A stretch of 64,000 nt of DNA from Hyphomicrobiales bacterium (GCA_900469615.1 UBYA01000010.1:344248-408247); one strand, 5' to 3'. Counted from the stretch's first letter, positions 8,031-18,496 are shown. Translations and numbers: made by a program. Notes: generated by a model not told the origin, from the letters alone.

Positions 8031-8342
8031 ATGCTCGATTTCGATCCGCACATGGTCCTGCTGATTGCGGCCGCAGCCGTGGTGACTTTCCTGACGCGCG
8101 TCGGCGGCTACATCCTCATCGTCAAGATGACCCGCATTCCCCCGCGCGTCGAAGCGGCACTGAATGCCGTGCCCGCCGCCGTACTGACGACCCTCGTCGC
8201 GCCCGCCTTCTTCATCGGGGGATGGGATACCAAGGTGGCGATGCTCGCTGCCCTTCTCGTCGGCCTGCGCTACCCCTCGACCTATATGCTGGTGGCGGGA
8301 TGGATCGTCGTCATGGCGTGGCGCCATTCCATTGGCGCCTGA
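8031..8342 (+). CDS. azlD: AzlD-family small membrane subunit
   Basis: A 103-residue membrane protein with four hydrophobic helices, matching the AzlD family: VVTFLTRVGGYILI, then RVEAALNAVPAAVLTTLVAPAFF and a GWDTKVAMLAALLVGLRY helix. It works as the obligate partner of AzlC in the exporter. The start is two bases beyond the azlC stop, and the length is typical for AzlD. Confidence 0.88.
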   Translation: MLDFDPHMVLLIAAAAVVTFLTRVGGYILIVKMTRIPPRVEAALNAVPAAVLTTLVAPAFFIGGWDTKVAMLAALLVGLRYPSTYMLVAGWIVVMAWRHSIGA

Positions 8343-8352
8343 AAAACAGGAC

Positions 8353-8384
8353 GCCCACCCCACTTTCGAGAGCGGGATGGGCGA
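8353..8384 (-). terminator. Terminator between azlD and pepP
   Basis: CGCCCA-rich and TGGGCG-rich arms form a long imperfect stem in the gap between these convergent genes. On the minus strand it is followed by GTCCTGTTTTT, so it fits best as the end of the pepP transcript, and may work in both directions. Confidence 0.6.
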
Positions 8385-8390
8385 TGATTC

Positions 8391-10226
8391 TCAGTGGTTG
8401 AGCTCCAGCGTGGCATTTTCCAGCCAGGCCCGGACATCATGATCGTGGATCAGCGGCATGAGCGCCTCGCGCGTCCGGGCGTGGTATTCGTTCAGCCAGT
8501 GCAACTCCTCATGCGTCAGTAGCTCGACAAGCACGAGACTGCGGTCGATCGGGCAGAACGTCAGGGTTTCGAAGCCCAGCATCGGCATGTCGCCGCCCTC
8601 GATTTCCTCCGGATCGCGAATGTAGATCAGATTTTCGATGCGGATGCCGAAATGGCCGGGGCGATAGTAGCCCGGCTCGTTGGAGAGGATCATGCCGGGT
8701 AGCAGCTCCTGCACTGCGAGACGCGCGATGCGCTGCGGCCCCTCATGAACGGAAAGATAGGAGCCGACGCCATGGCCCGTGCCATGCGCGAAGTCGACAC
8801 CGGCCTTCCAGAGCGCGATGCGCGCCAGCGGATCGAGATCGCAGCCACGCGTGCCCTTCGGGAAGCGCGCCGTGCTGATGGCTATCATGCCCTTCAGAAC
8901 CAGCGTGAAAAGACGCTTCTGCTCCTCCGGGACGGCACCGATGCCGACCGTGCGGGTGATATCGGTGGTGCCGTTGATGTATTGCGCGCCGGAATCGATC
9001 AGGAACAGCTCGCCGGCCTGGATCAGCCGGTCGCTCGCCGTCGTCACGCGATAGTGCATGATAGCCGCGTGCTCGCCGGCGCCGGAGATCGTGTCGAAGG
9101 AAATGTCTTTCAACGGGTTCTGCATGCTTTCGCCGACGCGGGCGCGGCAGGCTTCCAGCCGTTCGGCAGCGGCGATTTCCGTCACCGTCCCCGGCTTGCT
9201 CGTCTCCAGCCAGTAGAGGAACTCGACCATGGCGGCACCGTCTTGCAGATGAGCGGCCGCCGATCCATTGATTTCGGCGGCATTCTTGCAGGCGCGCGGT
9301 AGCTTGGCAGGGTCGTTGCCTTCCACGATCTCGCCGCCCTCATGCCGGATGATGTCCGTAAGCGCATAGGAAGCAAGATCCGGATCGACAAGAATGCGCC
9401 CGCCATTCGCAGATACAGCGGCCAGCCGCCTGACGAGTTCGGAGGGCGGCAGCTGCTTGCAGATCTGGGTCAGATAGGCTTCGGCCTCGACCTTGGTCTT
9501 GCGCTTGTCGAGAAACAGCTCGGCATCACCATCCGCATAGATGATGGCGCGCGCCAGAGGATGCGGCGTGTGCGGCACGTCGCTGCCGCGGATATTGAAG
9601 ATCCAGGCAACCGACGAGGGATCGGTGATCAGCACCGCCTTGAGATTCTTCTCCCTGAGGCCATTCGCAATGGCCGCAAGCTTGTCCCTCGCCAGTACGC
9701 CGGCCTGGCCGATATCCTGAATGATGACCCCGCCGAGCGGTTCCGCCGGCCGATCCTTCCAGAGCTTGTCGAGCGGATTGTGCGGCAGGGATACCAGTTT
9801 GCCGTCGATCTCGGCCAACGCCTTTTCCAGCCGGCGCACTTCGGCACCCGTATGCAGCCACGGGTCGATGCCAAGCCGGAAGCCTTTCTTGGCGTGGCGC
9901 GGCAACCAGACATGTGGCGGCTCGTTCACCAGATCGCCGCCGGTGAAGACGCTGCGATCCACCTGCTCGGCAAGCTGCGTCACATAGCGGCCATCCACAA
10001 ACACCACTGCCTGGCTGTGTGTCACAAGCGCAACACCCGCCGATCCAGTGAAGCCCGTGAGCCATGCGAGGCGCTCCGAGCATTTGGGCACATACTCGCC
10101 CTGATATTCGTCGGCACGCGGCACGAGGAAGCCGTCAATGCCAAGATCGCCGAAGGCGGCGCGCAAATTGGCGACCCGTTCGCGACCGAATTGCGGGGTG
10201 GAAGTGACGTCGAAAGACTGAAACAT
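8391..10226 (-). CDS. Xaa-Pro aminopeptidase (M24B, aminopeptidase P family)
   Basis: A 611-residue cytosolic metallopeptidase that removes an N-terminal residue preceding proline. The C-terminal pita-bread domain keeps all five dinuclear metal ligands: D411 in LIDSGAQY, D422 in TTDITR, H485 in GTGHGVG, E517 in NEPGYY and E531 in IRIEN. The extended N-terminal creatinase-like region makes it the long, three-domain form also found in eukaryotes rather than the E. coli PepP length of about 440. The ATG at 10226 (MFQSFDVTS) is preferred; an in-frame start 24 codons upstream adds unlike sequence. Confidence 0.92.
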   Translation of the reverse strand: MFQSFDVTSTPQFGRERVANLRAAFGDLGIDGFLVPRADEYQGEYVPKCSERLAWLTGFTGSAGVALVTHSQAVVFVDGRYVTQLAEQVDRSVFTGGDLVNEPPHVWLPRHAKKGFRLGIDPWLHTGAEVRRLEKALAEIDGKLVSLPHNPLDKLWKDRPAEPLGGVIIQDIGQAGVLARDKLAAIANGLREKNLKAVLITDPSSVAWIFNIRGSDVPHTPHPLARAIIYADGDAELFLDKRKTKVEAEAYLTQICKQLPPSELVRRLAAVSANGGRILVDPDLASYALTDIIRHEGGEIVEGNDPAKLPRACKNAAEINGSAAAHLQDGAAMVEFLYWLETSKPGTVTEIAAAERLEACRARVGESMQNPLKDISFDTISGAGEHAAIMHYRVTTASDRLIQAGELFLIDSGAQYINGTTDITRTVGIGAVPEEQKRLFTLVLKGMIAISTARFPKGTRGCDLDPLARIALWKAGVDFAHGTGHGVGSYLSVHEGPQRIARLAVQELLPGMILSNEPGYYRPGHFGIRIENLIYIRDPEEIEGGDMPMLGFETLTFCPIDRSLVLVELLTHEELHWLNEYHARTREALMPLIHDHDVRAWLENATLELNH

Positions 10227-10569
10227 GGCCTGATCCAAAACTGGTGGAGAATCCGTGAAACTGAATGCTGCCAGTATGTTAGAGCATGATGGGCGCAAGT
10301 GCGACGTGATTTTCAGTCAGCGAGACGATATGCGCGGCAAAAGGCATATCGCGCCGTTCCAGGGCGTCACATCTCAGTCTCCCGCCGTTAACGAATCCGC
10401 CCATTTCATGAGCATCACTCGGCAAATATGACATCTTCGCGGCACGAAACATGCATAGAACGCATAGCTCCCATGAAATCACCCCCCTGCCAAGCCAAAA
10501 GGCGAATCGCTATATCCGGCGCATCGAACGGGTTCACGAAGAACCAGCACAAACCAAGGACTTAAGACA
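10227..10569. other. Divergent intergenic region between pepP and the small ORF
   Basis: No gene is seen. CGATATGC (10326-10333) and GCATATCG (10344-10351) form an 8-bp inverted repeat. At 10509-10518, GCTATATCCG matches the alphaproteobacterial RpoH -10 pattern CYTATNTNNG at all but one position, about 50 bases before the small ORF; the matching -35 (CCTG rather than CTTG, 19 bases upstream) is weak. GTTAGAGCATGATG near 10279 resembles the edge of a degenerate rhizobial repeat. Confidence 0.35.
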
Positions 10570-10710
10570 ATGCCTATCACCCGCTCCGCTTATGTTAGCC
10601 CGGCGCTGGCTGGCGAGCGTCGCACCGTACGCCACTCAGTCGGCTCGCTTCGTCAGCTCGAAGTCGAAACCGCAAAGGCAATCGGCGCCAGCCGCGGCGG
10701 TCGCCGCTAA
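10570..10710 (+). CDS. Small basic protein, 46 residues, upstream of an anti-SD sRNA
   Basis: ATG to TAA encodes 46 residues starting MPITRSAYVSPALAGER and ending AIGASRGGRR. It is rich in Arg and Ser with no transmembrane segment. AAGGACTTAAGACA upstream gives a good ribosome-binding site. Third codon positions are mostly G or C like the neighbouring genes. Other frames over the same bases lack such a site. I do not recognise a domain; it is not a DUF1127 protein, the usual partner of this sRNA class. The ncRNA at 10736-10881 begins just after the stop, so both may derive from one transcript. Confidence 0.6.
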   Translation: MPITRSAYVSPALAGERRTVRHSVGSLRQLEVETAKAIGASRGGRR

Positions 10711-10735
10711 GAAGTTTACGAGCTACGCGTTCTAA

Positions 10736-10881
10736 GCCGATCGCAATCCGGTTCTCCTCCTCCCTCCCGGATCGCGATCAGAACGCTAGAGCCCGCTTGA
10801 GCACTCTCCTCCTCCACACGCTCGCGGGCAAAGATTGGCGAAAGCCGATCTTCAAGGCGGTGCTTCGGCACCGCCTTTTTT
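10736..10881 (+). ncRNA. Small RNA with two anti-Shine-Dalgarno hairpin loops (cuckoo / alpha-r14-like)
   Basis: Four consecutive hairpins are readable. Hairpin 1 pairs 10739-10751 with 10767-10779 (12 of 13 pairs) and exposes CCTCCTCCC in a 15-base loop. Hairpin 2 pairs GCCCGC (10791-10796) and GAGC (10799-10802) with GCTC and GCGGGC (10820-10829), and exposes CCTCCTCC in a 17-base loop. Hairpin 3 pairs 10831-10839 with 10844-10852 around a GAAA tetraloop. Hairpin 4 is the terminator. Loops carrying CCUCCUCCC, complementary to ribosome-binding sites, define the cuckoo RNAs described in Rhodobacter and the alpha-r14/NfeR1 group in rhizobia. Family membership is inferred from this architecture; the 5' end is uncertain. 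Confidence 0.75.
10856..10881 (+). terminator. Intrinsic terminator of the sRNA
   Basis: GGCGGTGC-TTCG-GCACCGCC followed by TTTTTT: a perfect 8-bp stem, stable UUCG tetraloop and T tract on the plus strand. It ends the sRNA and separates it from the convergent prmA. Confidence 0.9.
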
Positions 10882-10917
10882 ATTTGCCTGCAACCGGATC
10901 GGCGGGGTGTGACCGGC

Positions 10918-11796
10918 TCAAGGCCGGTCGAGATGGATTGTCACCCAGCCATTGCGCCAGATGGTGCGGACATGGCGCAGCTTTGCGCCGTTATAGGCGG
11001 CAAGAACCTTCCAGCGCTGCTCGGCCAGAATGCCCGACAGAATGACCGAGCCGCCCGGCGCCAGATGGGCAACCAGCTGCGGCGCCATTTTGATGAGAGG
11101 ACGCGCAAGAATATTGGCGATGATCAGGTCGAAGGGACCGTGACGGGAAAAAGCCGTGGAATGAAAGCCCGGCGCGGTCTCAAGCGTGATGCCCGAAGCG
11201 ATTCCGTTGCTGCGGACATTGTCCCGGGCGACGCGAACGGCAACCGGATCGATATCCGTCGCCAGAACCGGAATAGCGCGCAGCTTGCGCACGGCAATCG
11301 CCAGAACGCCGCTGCCGGTGCCGAGATCGAGCGCGTTGCGCACGCGGCGGCTGGCGACAACCTTCTCGATCGTTTCCAGGCAGCCAGCCGTCGTCCCGTG
11401 ATGGCCGGTGCCGAAAGCCTGCCCGGCTTCGATCTCGATAGCGATATCGCTCGAGCCGACCTTGTCGCGATCGTGCGAGCCGTGCACGAGGAAACGGCCG
11501 GCGCGCACCGGCTTCAGCCCTTCCAGCGACTTGGCGATCCAGTCGATATCGGGAAGGACTTCCCTTTCAATGGCAAGTTCGGGGAAGACAGGCTTCAAAA
11601 GCGCTTCGAAACGACCACGGACCTCATCCTCGTCCACGGCATACAGATAGATCGAGGCCTCCCAGACATCGTTCTTCTCGTCGACTTCCGTCGTCGCAAT
11701 CGGAAACTCTTCATCCTCGAACACCGGCGTCATCAGATCCAGAATCTGCTCGGCCTTCTTCTCGGTCGTCGTCACATACAGGCGAATTTCACTCAA
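10918..11796 (-). CDS. prmA: Ribosomal protein L11 methyltransferase
   Basis: A 292-residue SAM-dependent methyltransferase that modifies ribosomal protein L11. The SAM-binding motif NALDLGTGSGVLAIAVRKL, the acidic motif ATDIDPVAV and the catalytic-loop IIANILARPLIKMAP are intact, and the length equals that of E. coli PrmA (293). The frame is open for another 258 codons upstream through the neighbouring gene, but the family N-terminus begins at SEIRLYVTTTE, which corresponds to a TTG start at 11796. A GAG-rich stretch lies upstream of that TTG. The start codon choice is inferred. Confidence 0.92.
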   Translation of the reverse strand: MSEIRLYVTTTEKKAEQILDLMTPVFEDEEFPIATTEVDEKNDVWEASIYLYAVDEDEVRGRFEALLKPVFPELAIEREVLPDIDWIAKSLEGLKPVRAGRFLVHGSHDRDKVGSSDIAIEIEAGQAFGTGHHGTTAGCLETIEKVVASRRVRNALDLGTGSGVLAIAVRKLRAIPVLATDIDPVAVRVARDNVRSNGIASGITLETAPGFHSTAFSRHGPFDLIIANILARPLIKMAPQLVAHLAPGGSVILSGILAEQRWKVLAAYNGAKLRHVRTIWRNGWVTIHLDRP

Positions 11797-11816
11797 CTCG
11801 TCGCTCTTTCTCGTTC

Positions 11817-12965
11817 CTATTCGGCCCAGTCGATCCAAGGCGGCCTTGGCGTGTCGTAGCCGGCTACACTCCGAAGCAATGTCCGACGCGCCGGGCCGAA
11901 GCGCAGGAGCAGCGGCGCAAAGAGATTGCGCGCCGCAATCGCCAGCGGATTTCTCATCGTCACCAGCCGCGTCAGTCCGTAGGTCTGCTTCAATACCTGT
12001 TTCACGGCAGGAATTCTGAGGCCCGAATACTCTTGTTCGCGGCCTTCCGCAATGAGCCAGGCGAGCCAGCAGGCATCTTCGATACCGAGATTCATGCCGC
12101 GCGCGCCGGCCGGCGAATGAATATGCGCGGCGTCGCCGGCCAGGAAAACATTGCCCCTGGCCATAGGCTCGACATGACGGAAGTGAATGCGGAACTGCGA
12201 GGCCCAGGTCTTTTCCGCAACGGCGGCCAGATGAACGATGCGGCTTTCGAAATCCTCCAGCGTCGAAATATAGCGGATGGTGTCGGCCGATACCGGCAGG
12301 CGCGCAATCAGGCCGGGATCGAAGATCGAGACTTCGCCATAATGCGTATCGACCGGGCCGGAATAACGAAAATCGGCGAGATAGAAGAAAGCCTCCAGCG
12401 CCTCGCCGGGGAAGCCGGCGCCGAGCGCCTTGCGAACGACCGAATGCGCGCCATCCGCGCCGATCAATATATCGGGCAGAACCGTTTCCATGGTGCCGTC
12501 CCCGCGCCGCAGCACGACCTCCGGCTTGTGAACGTCGGCTATGGTTTCCGCTACGACCGCAGTCCGCCATTCGGGCGCGATGCCGTGAGCCGCAAGCACC
12601 TCTATCAGCAGCCGTTCGGTGGCGCCCTGCGACAAGGCCCGAATGGCGCTGAAGCGGCCTTTTACGTTTCGGGTATCCAGCTGAACGAGTATCCTCTCGC
12701 CCGAGCGAGCGCGAAAACGCTCGATCGGCTGCGCGGCGGCGACAATGCGCCCTGCAACGCCCGACGGAGAGAGCAGCGTCAGCGTACGGGCATTGACGCC
12801 AAGCGCCCTGCTCTCCTCCAAAGGGATCGGGCCGGCGCCAGCGTCGACGATGCGCGGCGCGAAACCACGCCGGGCAAGCTCAAGGGCCGCAGTGAGACCC
12901 ACCGGTCCCGCTCCAGCGATCAATATGGATCTGGACCTTCCCTCTCCGTCGATCCTTTCGGCCAT
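11817..12965 (-). CDS. FAD-dependent monooxygenase (UbiH/PHBH-like)
   Basis: A 382-residue flavoprotein of the p-hydroxybenzoate hydroxylase fold. The N-terminal Rossmann dinucleotide site is ILIAGAGPVGLTAALELARR (G18, G20, G23), the DG motif is LIGADGAHSVVRKALG, and the second FAD motif FLAGDAAHIHSP has D278. These enzymes hydroxylate aromatic or related substrates using NAD(P)H and oxygen; the substrate is not predictable here. It lies 20 bases upstream of prmA on the same strand and just downstream of the SCO1-like gene. It is slightly shorter than aromatic-ring hydroxylases of the PheA type. Confidence 0.85.
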   Translation of the reverse strand: MAERIDGEGRSRSILIAGAGPVGLTAALELARRGFAPRIVDAGAGPIPLEESRALGVNARTLTLLSPSGVAGRIVAAAQPIERFRARSGERILVQLDTRNVKGRFSAIRALSQGATERLLIEVLAAHGIAPEWRTAVVAETIADVHKPEVVLRRGDGTMETVLPDILIGADGAHSVVRKALGAGFPGEALEAFFYLADFRYSGPVDTHYGEVSIFDPGLIARLPVSADTIRYISTLEDFESRIVHLAAVAEKTWASQFRIHFRHVEPMARGNVFLAGDAAHIHSPAGARGMNLGIEDACWLAWLIAEGREQEYSGLRIPAVKQVLKQTYGLTRLVTMRNPLAIAARNLFAPLLLRFGPARRTLLRSVAGYDTPRPPWIDWAE

Positions 12966-12972
12966 GCAGGCC

Positions 12973-13575
12973 CTATCCCTTCTTGATCAGGTTCTTCAGC
13001 TTCTTCACCGCCACGTCAGGATCTTCTTCGTAGGCGATGGTTCCGGCAAAGCGGCCCGCCGAGTCCAGCAGGAAAACGGAAGCGGTATGATCCATCGTAT
13101 AGTCGCCGTTCGGCTGCTTTTCGTCCACCGGCACCTTCTTGGCATAGACGCGGAACCCTTTGACCATGTCCATGACCTTGGCCGGATCGCCGGAGATGCC
13201 TGTGATGCGTTTGGAGACGTTGGACACATACTGGTCCATGATGGCAGGCGTATCGCGATCGGGATCGACAGTCACGAAATAGGCATTGAGCTTGCTGCCG
13301 TCGGGATCGACTTTCTGCAGCCAGCCGTTCAGTTCGAACAGTGTCGTCGGGCAGACATCCGGGCAATGCGTATAGCCGAAGAAAACGGCCGAAGGCTTGC
13401 CGCGCAAGGCTTGTTCGCTGATTGGCTGACCGCTTTGCGAAACGAGCGTGAAGGGCACGCCATAAGGGCCGGATGCCGCCACATCAGGCGCCTTGCCGCC
13501 GCCAAAGCTCAGCCAGCCCAATATACCGGCCACGATCAGCACCGCCACCCAAACCACAATTCGCACGCTTTTCAT
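12973..13575 (-). CDS. SCO1/SenC family copper-binding thioredoxin-like protein
   Basis: A 200-residue membrane-anchored protein with an N-terminal helix (residues 4-21) and a periplasmic thioredoxin-like domain. The copper site is complete: C71 and C75 in THCPDVCP and H163 in MDHTASVFLLD. SCO proteins deliver or redox-tune copper for the CuA centre of cytochrome c oxidase. ATG 13575 has AGGA nine bases upstream; an alternative ATG at 13584 has no spacing for that site. It lies seven bases upstream of the monooxygenase gene and may be co-transcribed with it. No oxidase genes are in the window. Confidence 0.92.
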   Translation of the reverse strand: MKSVRIVVWVAVLIVAGILGWLSFGGGKAPDVAASGPYGVPFTLVSQSGQPISEQALRGKPSAVFFGYTHCPDVCPTTLFELNGWLQKVDPDGSKLNAYFVTVDPDRDTPAIMDQYVSNVSKRITGISGDPAKVMDMVKGFRVYAKKVPVDEKQPNGDYTMDHTASVFLLDSAGRFAGTIAYEEDPDVAVKKLKNLIKKG

Positions 13576-14020
13576 GACTGCCATTCCTCGCCAATCCGGC
13601 GACCGCGCCTGCAAGGCGGCACGCTCGACCTCCTAGCCGATGTAACGACTCGGCGCGGAGGACGCAATTCAAGAAGATGTTCAGAGAAGGCCGAAAACGT
13701 CGCAGCCTGCCATCCGGGATCTCTCATTGCCCGATCACAAGGTTTCACACTCTTCCCGGCTCGAACAACAAATCTGCATGGATGTTAAACCAATCCTAAC
13801 CAGTCCGGGCGAACATTCCTGCAAAAGTCGAACCCGACTTCGCCCGCCGCCTGAAAACGCGGCAAACCTCTTTATTCCAGAAGGGCATGACGCCCGCCGG
13901 AAAGCCAGGCGCCTTGCGCCGAAGCACCGGACGCTGCGCTGCCCCAAGCCGCTCCAGCCGATCACTTTTTTCAATCGAGAGCGTCGCTTGCCGGCGATGC
14001 CAACCGGGAAATCCTCGAAC
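13576..14020. other. Divergent intergenic region between the SCO1-like gene and cheW
   Basis: About 445 bases with no supported gene. The frame of cheW continues upstream to 13727, but its translation there does not resemble a CheW and lacks a ribosome-binding site. No clear operator, RNA or repeat is seen. Confidence 0.5.
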
Positions 14021-14485
14021 ATGACGAACGCCATCAAGCAATCGGGCGCCTATCTGGAAATCGTCTCCTTCCACCTTGGCGATCAGGAATTCTGCATCGA
14101 CATCATGGCCATCCGCGAGATCCGCGGCTGGGCGCCGGTAACGCCGATGCCGCATACGCCGCCTTACGTGCTTGGCCTCATCAACCTGCGCGGCGCGGTG
14201 ATCCCGGTCATCGACATGGCCTGCCGCCTCGGCATGAAGATGACGGAGCCTTCCGAGCGTTCCGCGATCATCGTCACGGATATCGCCGGAAAGCTCGTCG
14301 GGCTCCTGGTCGAGCAGGTATCGGATATGATGTCCATCAAGAGCGAGGATCTGCAGCCGGCACCGGAAATCATCCCGGAAGCGCAGCGCGCCTTCTGCCG
14401 TGGCATCGTGGCGCTGGAAAAGACTATGGTCTGCTTTCTCAACCTCGATACCGTCATTGCGGATCAGCTGACACAAGCCGCCTGA
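14021..14485 (+). CDS. cheW: Chemotaxis adaptor CheW
   Basis: A 154-residue single-domain CheW that couples chemoreceptors to the CheA kinase. The two SH3-like subdomains are recognisable: EIVSFHLGDQEFCIDIMAIREI, then PYVLGLINLRGAVIPVIDM, and later LVGLLVEQVSDMM and FCRGIVALEKTMVCFLNLD. The ATG at 14021 is chosen to fit the family N-terminus; ATG 13997 in the same frame adds eight residues. It is isolated: no cheA, cheY, receptors or flagellar genes are near it. An intrinsic terminator follows directly, so it is a monocistronic unit. Confidence 0.93.
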   Translation: MTNAIKQSGAYLEIVSFHLGDQEFCIDIMAIREIRGWAPVTPMPHTPPYVLGLINLRGAVIPVIDMACRLGMKMTEPSERSAIIVTDIAGKLVGLLVEQVSDMMSIKSEDLQPAPEIIPEAQRAFCRGIVALEKTMVCFLNLDTVIADQLTQAA

Positions 14486-14511
14486 TTTCAACAGGTTGGC
14501 GCATAAAAGAA

Positions 14512-14549
14512 GATCGCCCCGGAGCTCGGCTCCAGGGCGATCGTTTTTT
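14512..14549 (+). terminator. Intrinsic terminator of cheW
   Basis: GATCGCCCC pairs with GGGCGATC, with GGAGC-TCG-GCTCC forming the upper stem, followed by GTTTTTT. The hairpin starts 26 bases after the cheW stop. Confidence 0.85.
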
Positions 14550-14752
14550 ATATGACCGGCCTTGGCAGGGGTGTAGCCATAGTGCCGGTTTGCAGGCCGT
14601 GAACAGGGGCGAGAGTCGCCTCGCTGTTCGTCTCCAAAATTGCATCAAAAAGATGCAAACCGGAAGCAACCAGAAGGAATTCGACAACCCAAGAGTAAGA
14701 CTTTTTTTGGTATTATTCTTCTACCTGGCATATATGAGGCACCACAATACCA

Positions 14753-15247
14753 CTACTTCGGCTTGCCGCTCTTCCATGTGACCTGCTGGCCGAACAGGGG
14801 GATGGTCGAAATGGCCATTTTGGCGGAACCGTTCGTCAACTGGCGCGAATGGATGAGGTAAACCAGCGTGTCGTTCTTCTTGTCGTAGATTCTGGTGACG
14901 ACCAGCTTCTTCCAGATGAGCGACAATCCGGCGCGAAACACCTCCTCGCCACTCTGCGACAGGCTGATATCGCCGATCTCGATCGGGCCGGTCTGGCGGC
15001 AATCGATCGAATTGTTGGAAGGATCTTCGAACCAGTTGCCCTTGCGCAGCCGGTCGATAACGCTGCGATCGAAATAGGTTACATGGCATGTTACGCCCGA
15101 GACTTCCGGGTCCGGCACGGCATCGACCAGAATATCGTTGCCCGTCCAGTCCACGCCGACCTTGCCGACAATTTCGGCGGAAGCGGTAACGGGTGCAAGG
15201 GCCAGAAAAGACGCTGCAATGGCGGCAAAAATTTTGGGTGAACCCAT
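14753..15247 (-). CDS. creA: CreA family periplasmic protein
   Basis: A 164-residue secreted protein of the CreA family. A signal peptide of about 24 residues (MGSPKIFAAIAASFLALAPV then TASA) is followed by EIVGKVGVDW, the DPEVSGVTCHVTYFDRS segment and DISLSQSGEEVF, all characteristic of CreA. In E. coli creA lies next to the creBCD genes, but its function is not established; here it is on its own. It is convergent with cheW across about 200 bases that hold only a short TTGCATC/GATGCAA inverted repeat near 14640. Confidence 0.88.
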   Translation of the reverse strand: MGSPKIFAAIAASFLALAPVTASAEIVGKVGVDWTGNDILVDAVPDPEVSGVTCHVTYFDRSVIDRLRKGNWFEDPSNNSIDCRQTGPIEIGDISLSQSGEEVFRAGLSLIWKKLVVTRIYDKKNDTLVYLIHSRQLTNGSAKMAISTIPLFGQQVTWKSGKPK

Positions 15248-15645
15248 CGATCATCCTCCAACAATAGCCGCAGGGAGCGAAAGCGGCATCGCTAAAGTAA
15301 GATGGCCGATGAGCGATGCAAGATAGGCTGGCTTCCCATAGTGTGCAGACAAGCTCTTGAATGGGGAAAACAGCGATGAGCATTGCCAAAGGCGCCGTCG
15401 CTTTGCTTCAAGGCCGAGCAGCACGCCCGGATATCCGGCAGAAGCGATTGACAACGCTCACGCTATCGGATCATCCTCGCATGATCGCGAACCGCACCAT
15501 CACGATGCAGCTTCACACCATCTCACCCTTTGCGGGGCGAGTGGACGGCGTGTTGCATTGAGTTAACCGCGATCCATCTCAACCCTGCCGAGGCGAGCAG
15601 GGTTGAAGCCTCCTTGCTCTCCTCATTGATATCCAAGGAGAGTCC
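15248..15645. other. Divergent intergenic region between creA and the acetyltransferase
   Basis: About 398 bases without a supported gene; short frames at 15357-15566 lack homology I can recognise. A 10-bp hairpin (15579-15588 with 15597-15606, arms TCAACCCTGC and GCAGGGTTGA) lies 40 bases before the acetyltransferase start, in its probable 5' leader. It has no T tract. Confidence 0.45.
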
Positions 15646-16182
15646 ATGTCCTTCGAAGAGCAAAAACCCGTCAGGCGACGATCAGGCGCAGCAGGTCCCA
15701 TCGAGATTCGTGCGGCGCGCCCGTCCGATGCCGAAGCCATCGCGGCGATCGCCAATCTCCCCGGCTTTCGCGCCGGGACCTTGCGCCTGCCCTTTCAAAG
15801 CGTCGAGGAAACGCGGCAATGGCTGGACAAGCATGATCCCGCTGCCGTCAGGCTCGTCGCCGCGCTTGACGGTCAGATCGTCGGCAATGCCGGCATGCAA
15901 CGCCTTGCGGGACGGAAGATTCACAGCGCCAACATTGGCATGGGCGTGCACGACGATTTCACGGGCTGCGGCATTGGCTCCGCGCTTCTTGCCGCGCTCA
16001 TCGACACCGCCGACAACTGGCTGGCGATCAAGCGCCTGGAACTCACCGTCTATGTCGATAACGCGCCGGCGATCAGGCTCTACGAGAAATTCGGGTTCGA
16101 AACCGAAGGACAGCTGCGCGCCTTTGCATTCCGCAACGGCGACTATGTGGATGCATTCACGATGGCGCGCCTGACATTCTGA
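15646..16182 (+). CDS. GNAT-family N-acetyltransferase
   Basis: A 178-residue acetyl-CoA-dependent acetyltransferase. The fold is visible as IEIRAARPSDAEAIAAIANL (beta1-alpha1), the acetyl-CoA pyrophosphate loop GCGIGSALLAALID near residue 108, and the C-terminal VYVDNAPAIRLYEKFGFETEG, with FAFRNGDYVDAFTMARL after it. This layout is close to the RimJ/RimL-like or PhnO-like group with unknown small-molecule or protein substrates. AAGGAGAG six bases before the ATG fixes the start. It is monocistronic, convergent with ligA. Confidence 0.88.
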   Translation: MSFEEQKPVRRRSGAAGPIEIRAARPSDAEAIAAIANLPGFRAGTLRLPFQSVEETRQWLDKHDPAAVRLVAALDGQIVGNAGMQRLAGRKIHSANIGMGVHDDFTGCGIGSALLAALIDTADNWLAIKRLELTVYVDNAPAIRLYEKFGFETEGQLRAFAFRNGDYVDAFTMARLTF

Positions 16183-16190
16183 AACGATAC

Positions 16191-16217
16191 TGGCGGCGGG
16201 TCGTCAGCCCGCCGCCA
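16191..16217. terminator. Hairpin between the convergent acetyltransferase and ligA genes
   Basis: TGGCGGCGGG-TCGTCAG-CCCGCCGCCA, a perfect 10-bp GC stem placed nine bases after one stop and eight before the other. No T run on either strand, so a bidirectional transcript end is likely but not certain. Confidence 0.5.
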
Positions 16218-16224
16218 TCCATTA

Positions 16225-18470
<2,246 letters not shown>

Positions 18471-18496
18471 ACCGGGCGATGCCAAGAGCCCTGAGG

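Noticed and set aside
10451..10735. 94-codon plus-strand frame covering the same bases as the 46-codon ORF
   Set aside because: The 46-codon frame has the AAGGA site and more natural codon use; the longer one is low-complexity and runs to the sRNA edge.
10918..12570. 550-codon reading of prmA
   Set aside because: The extra N-terminal part is an out-of-frame reading of the FAD monooxygenase; only the TTG start at 11796 gives a normal PrmA.
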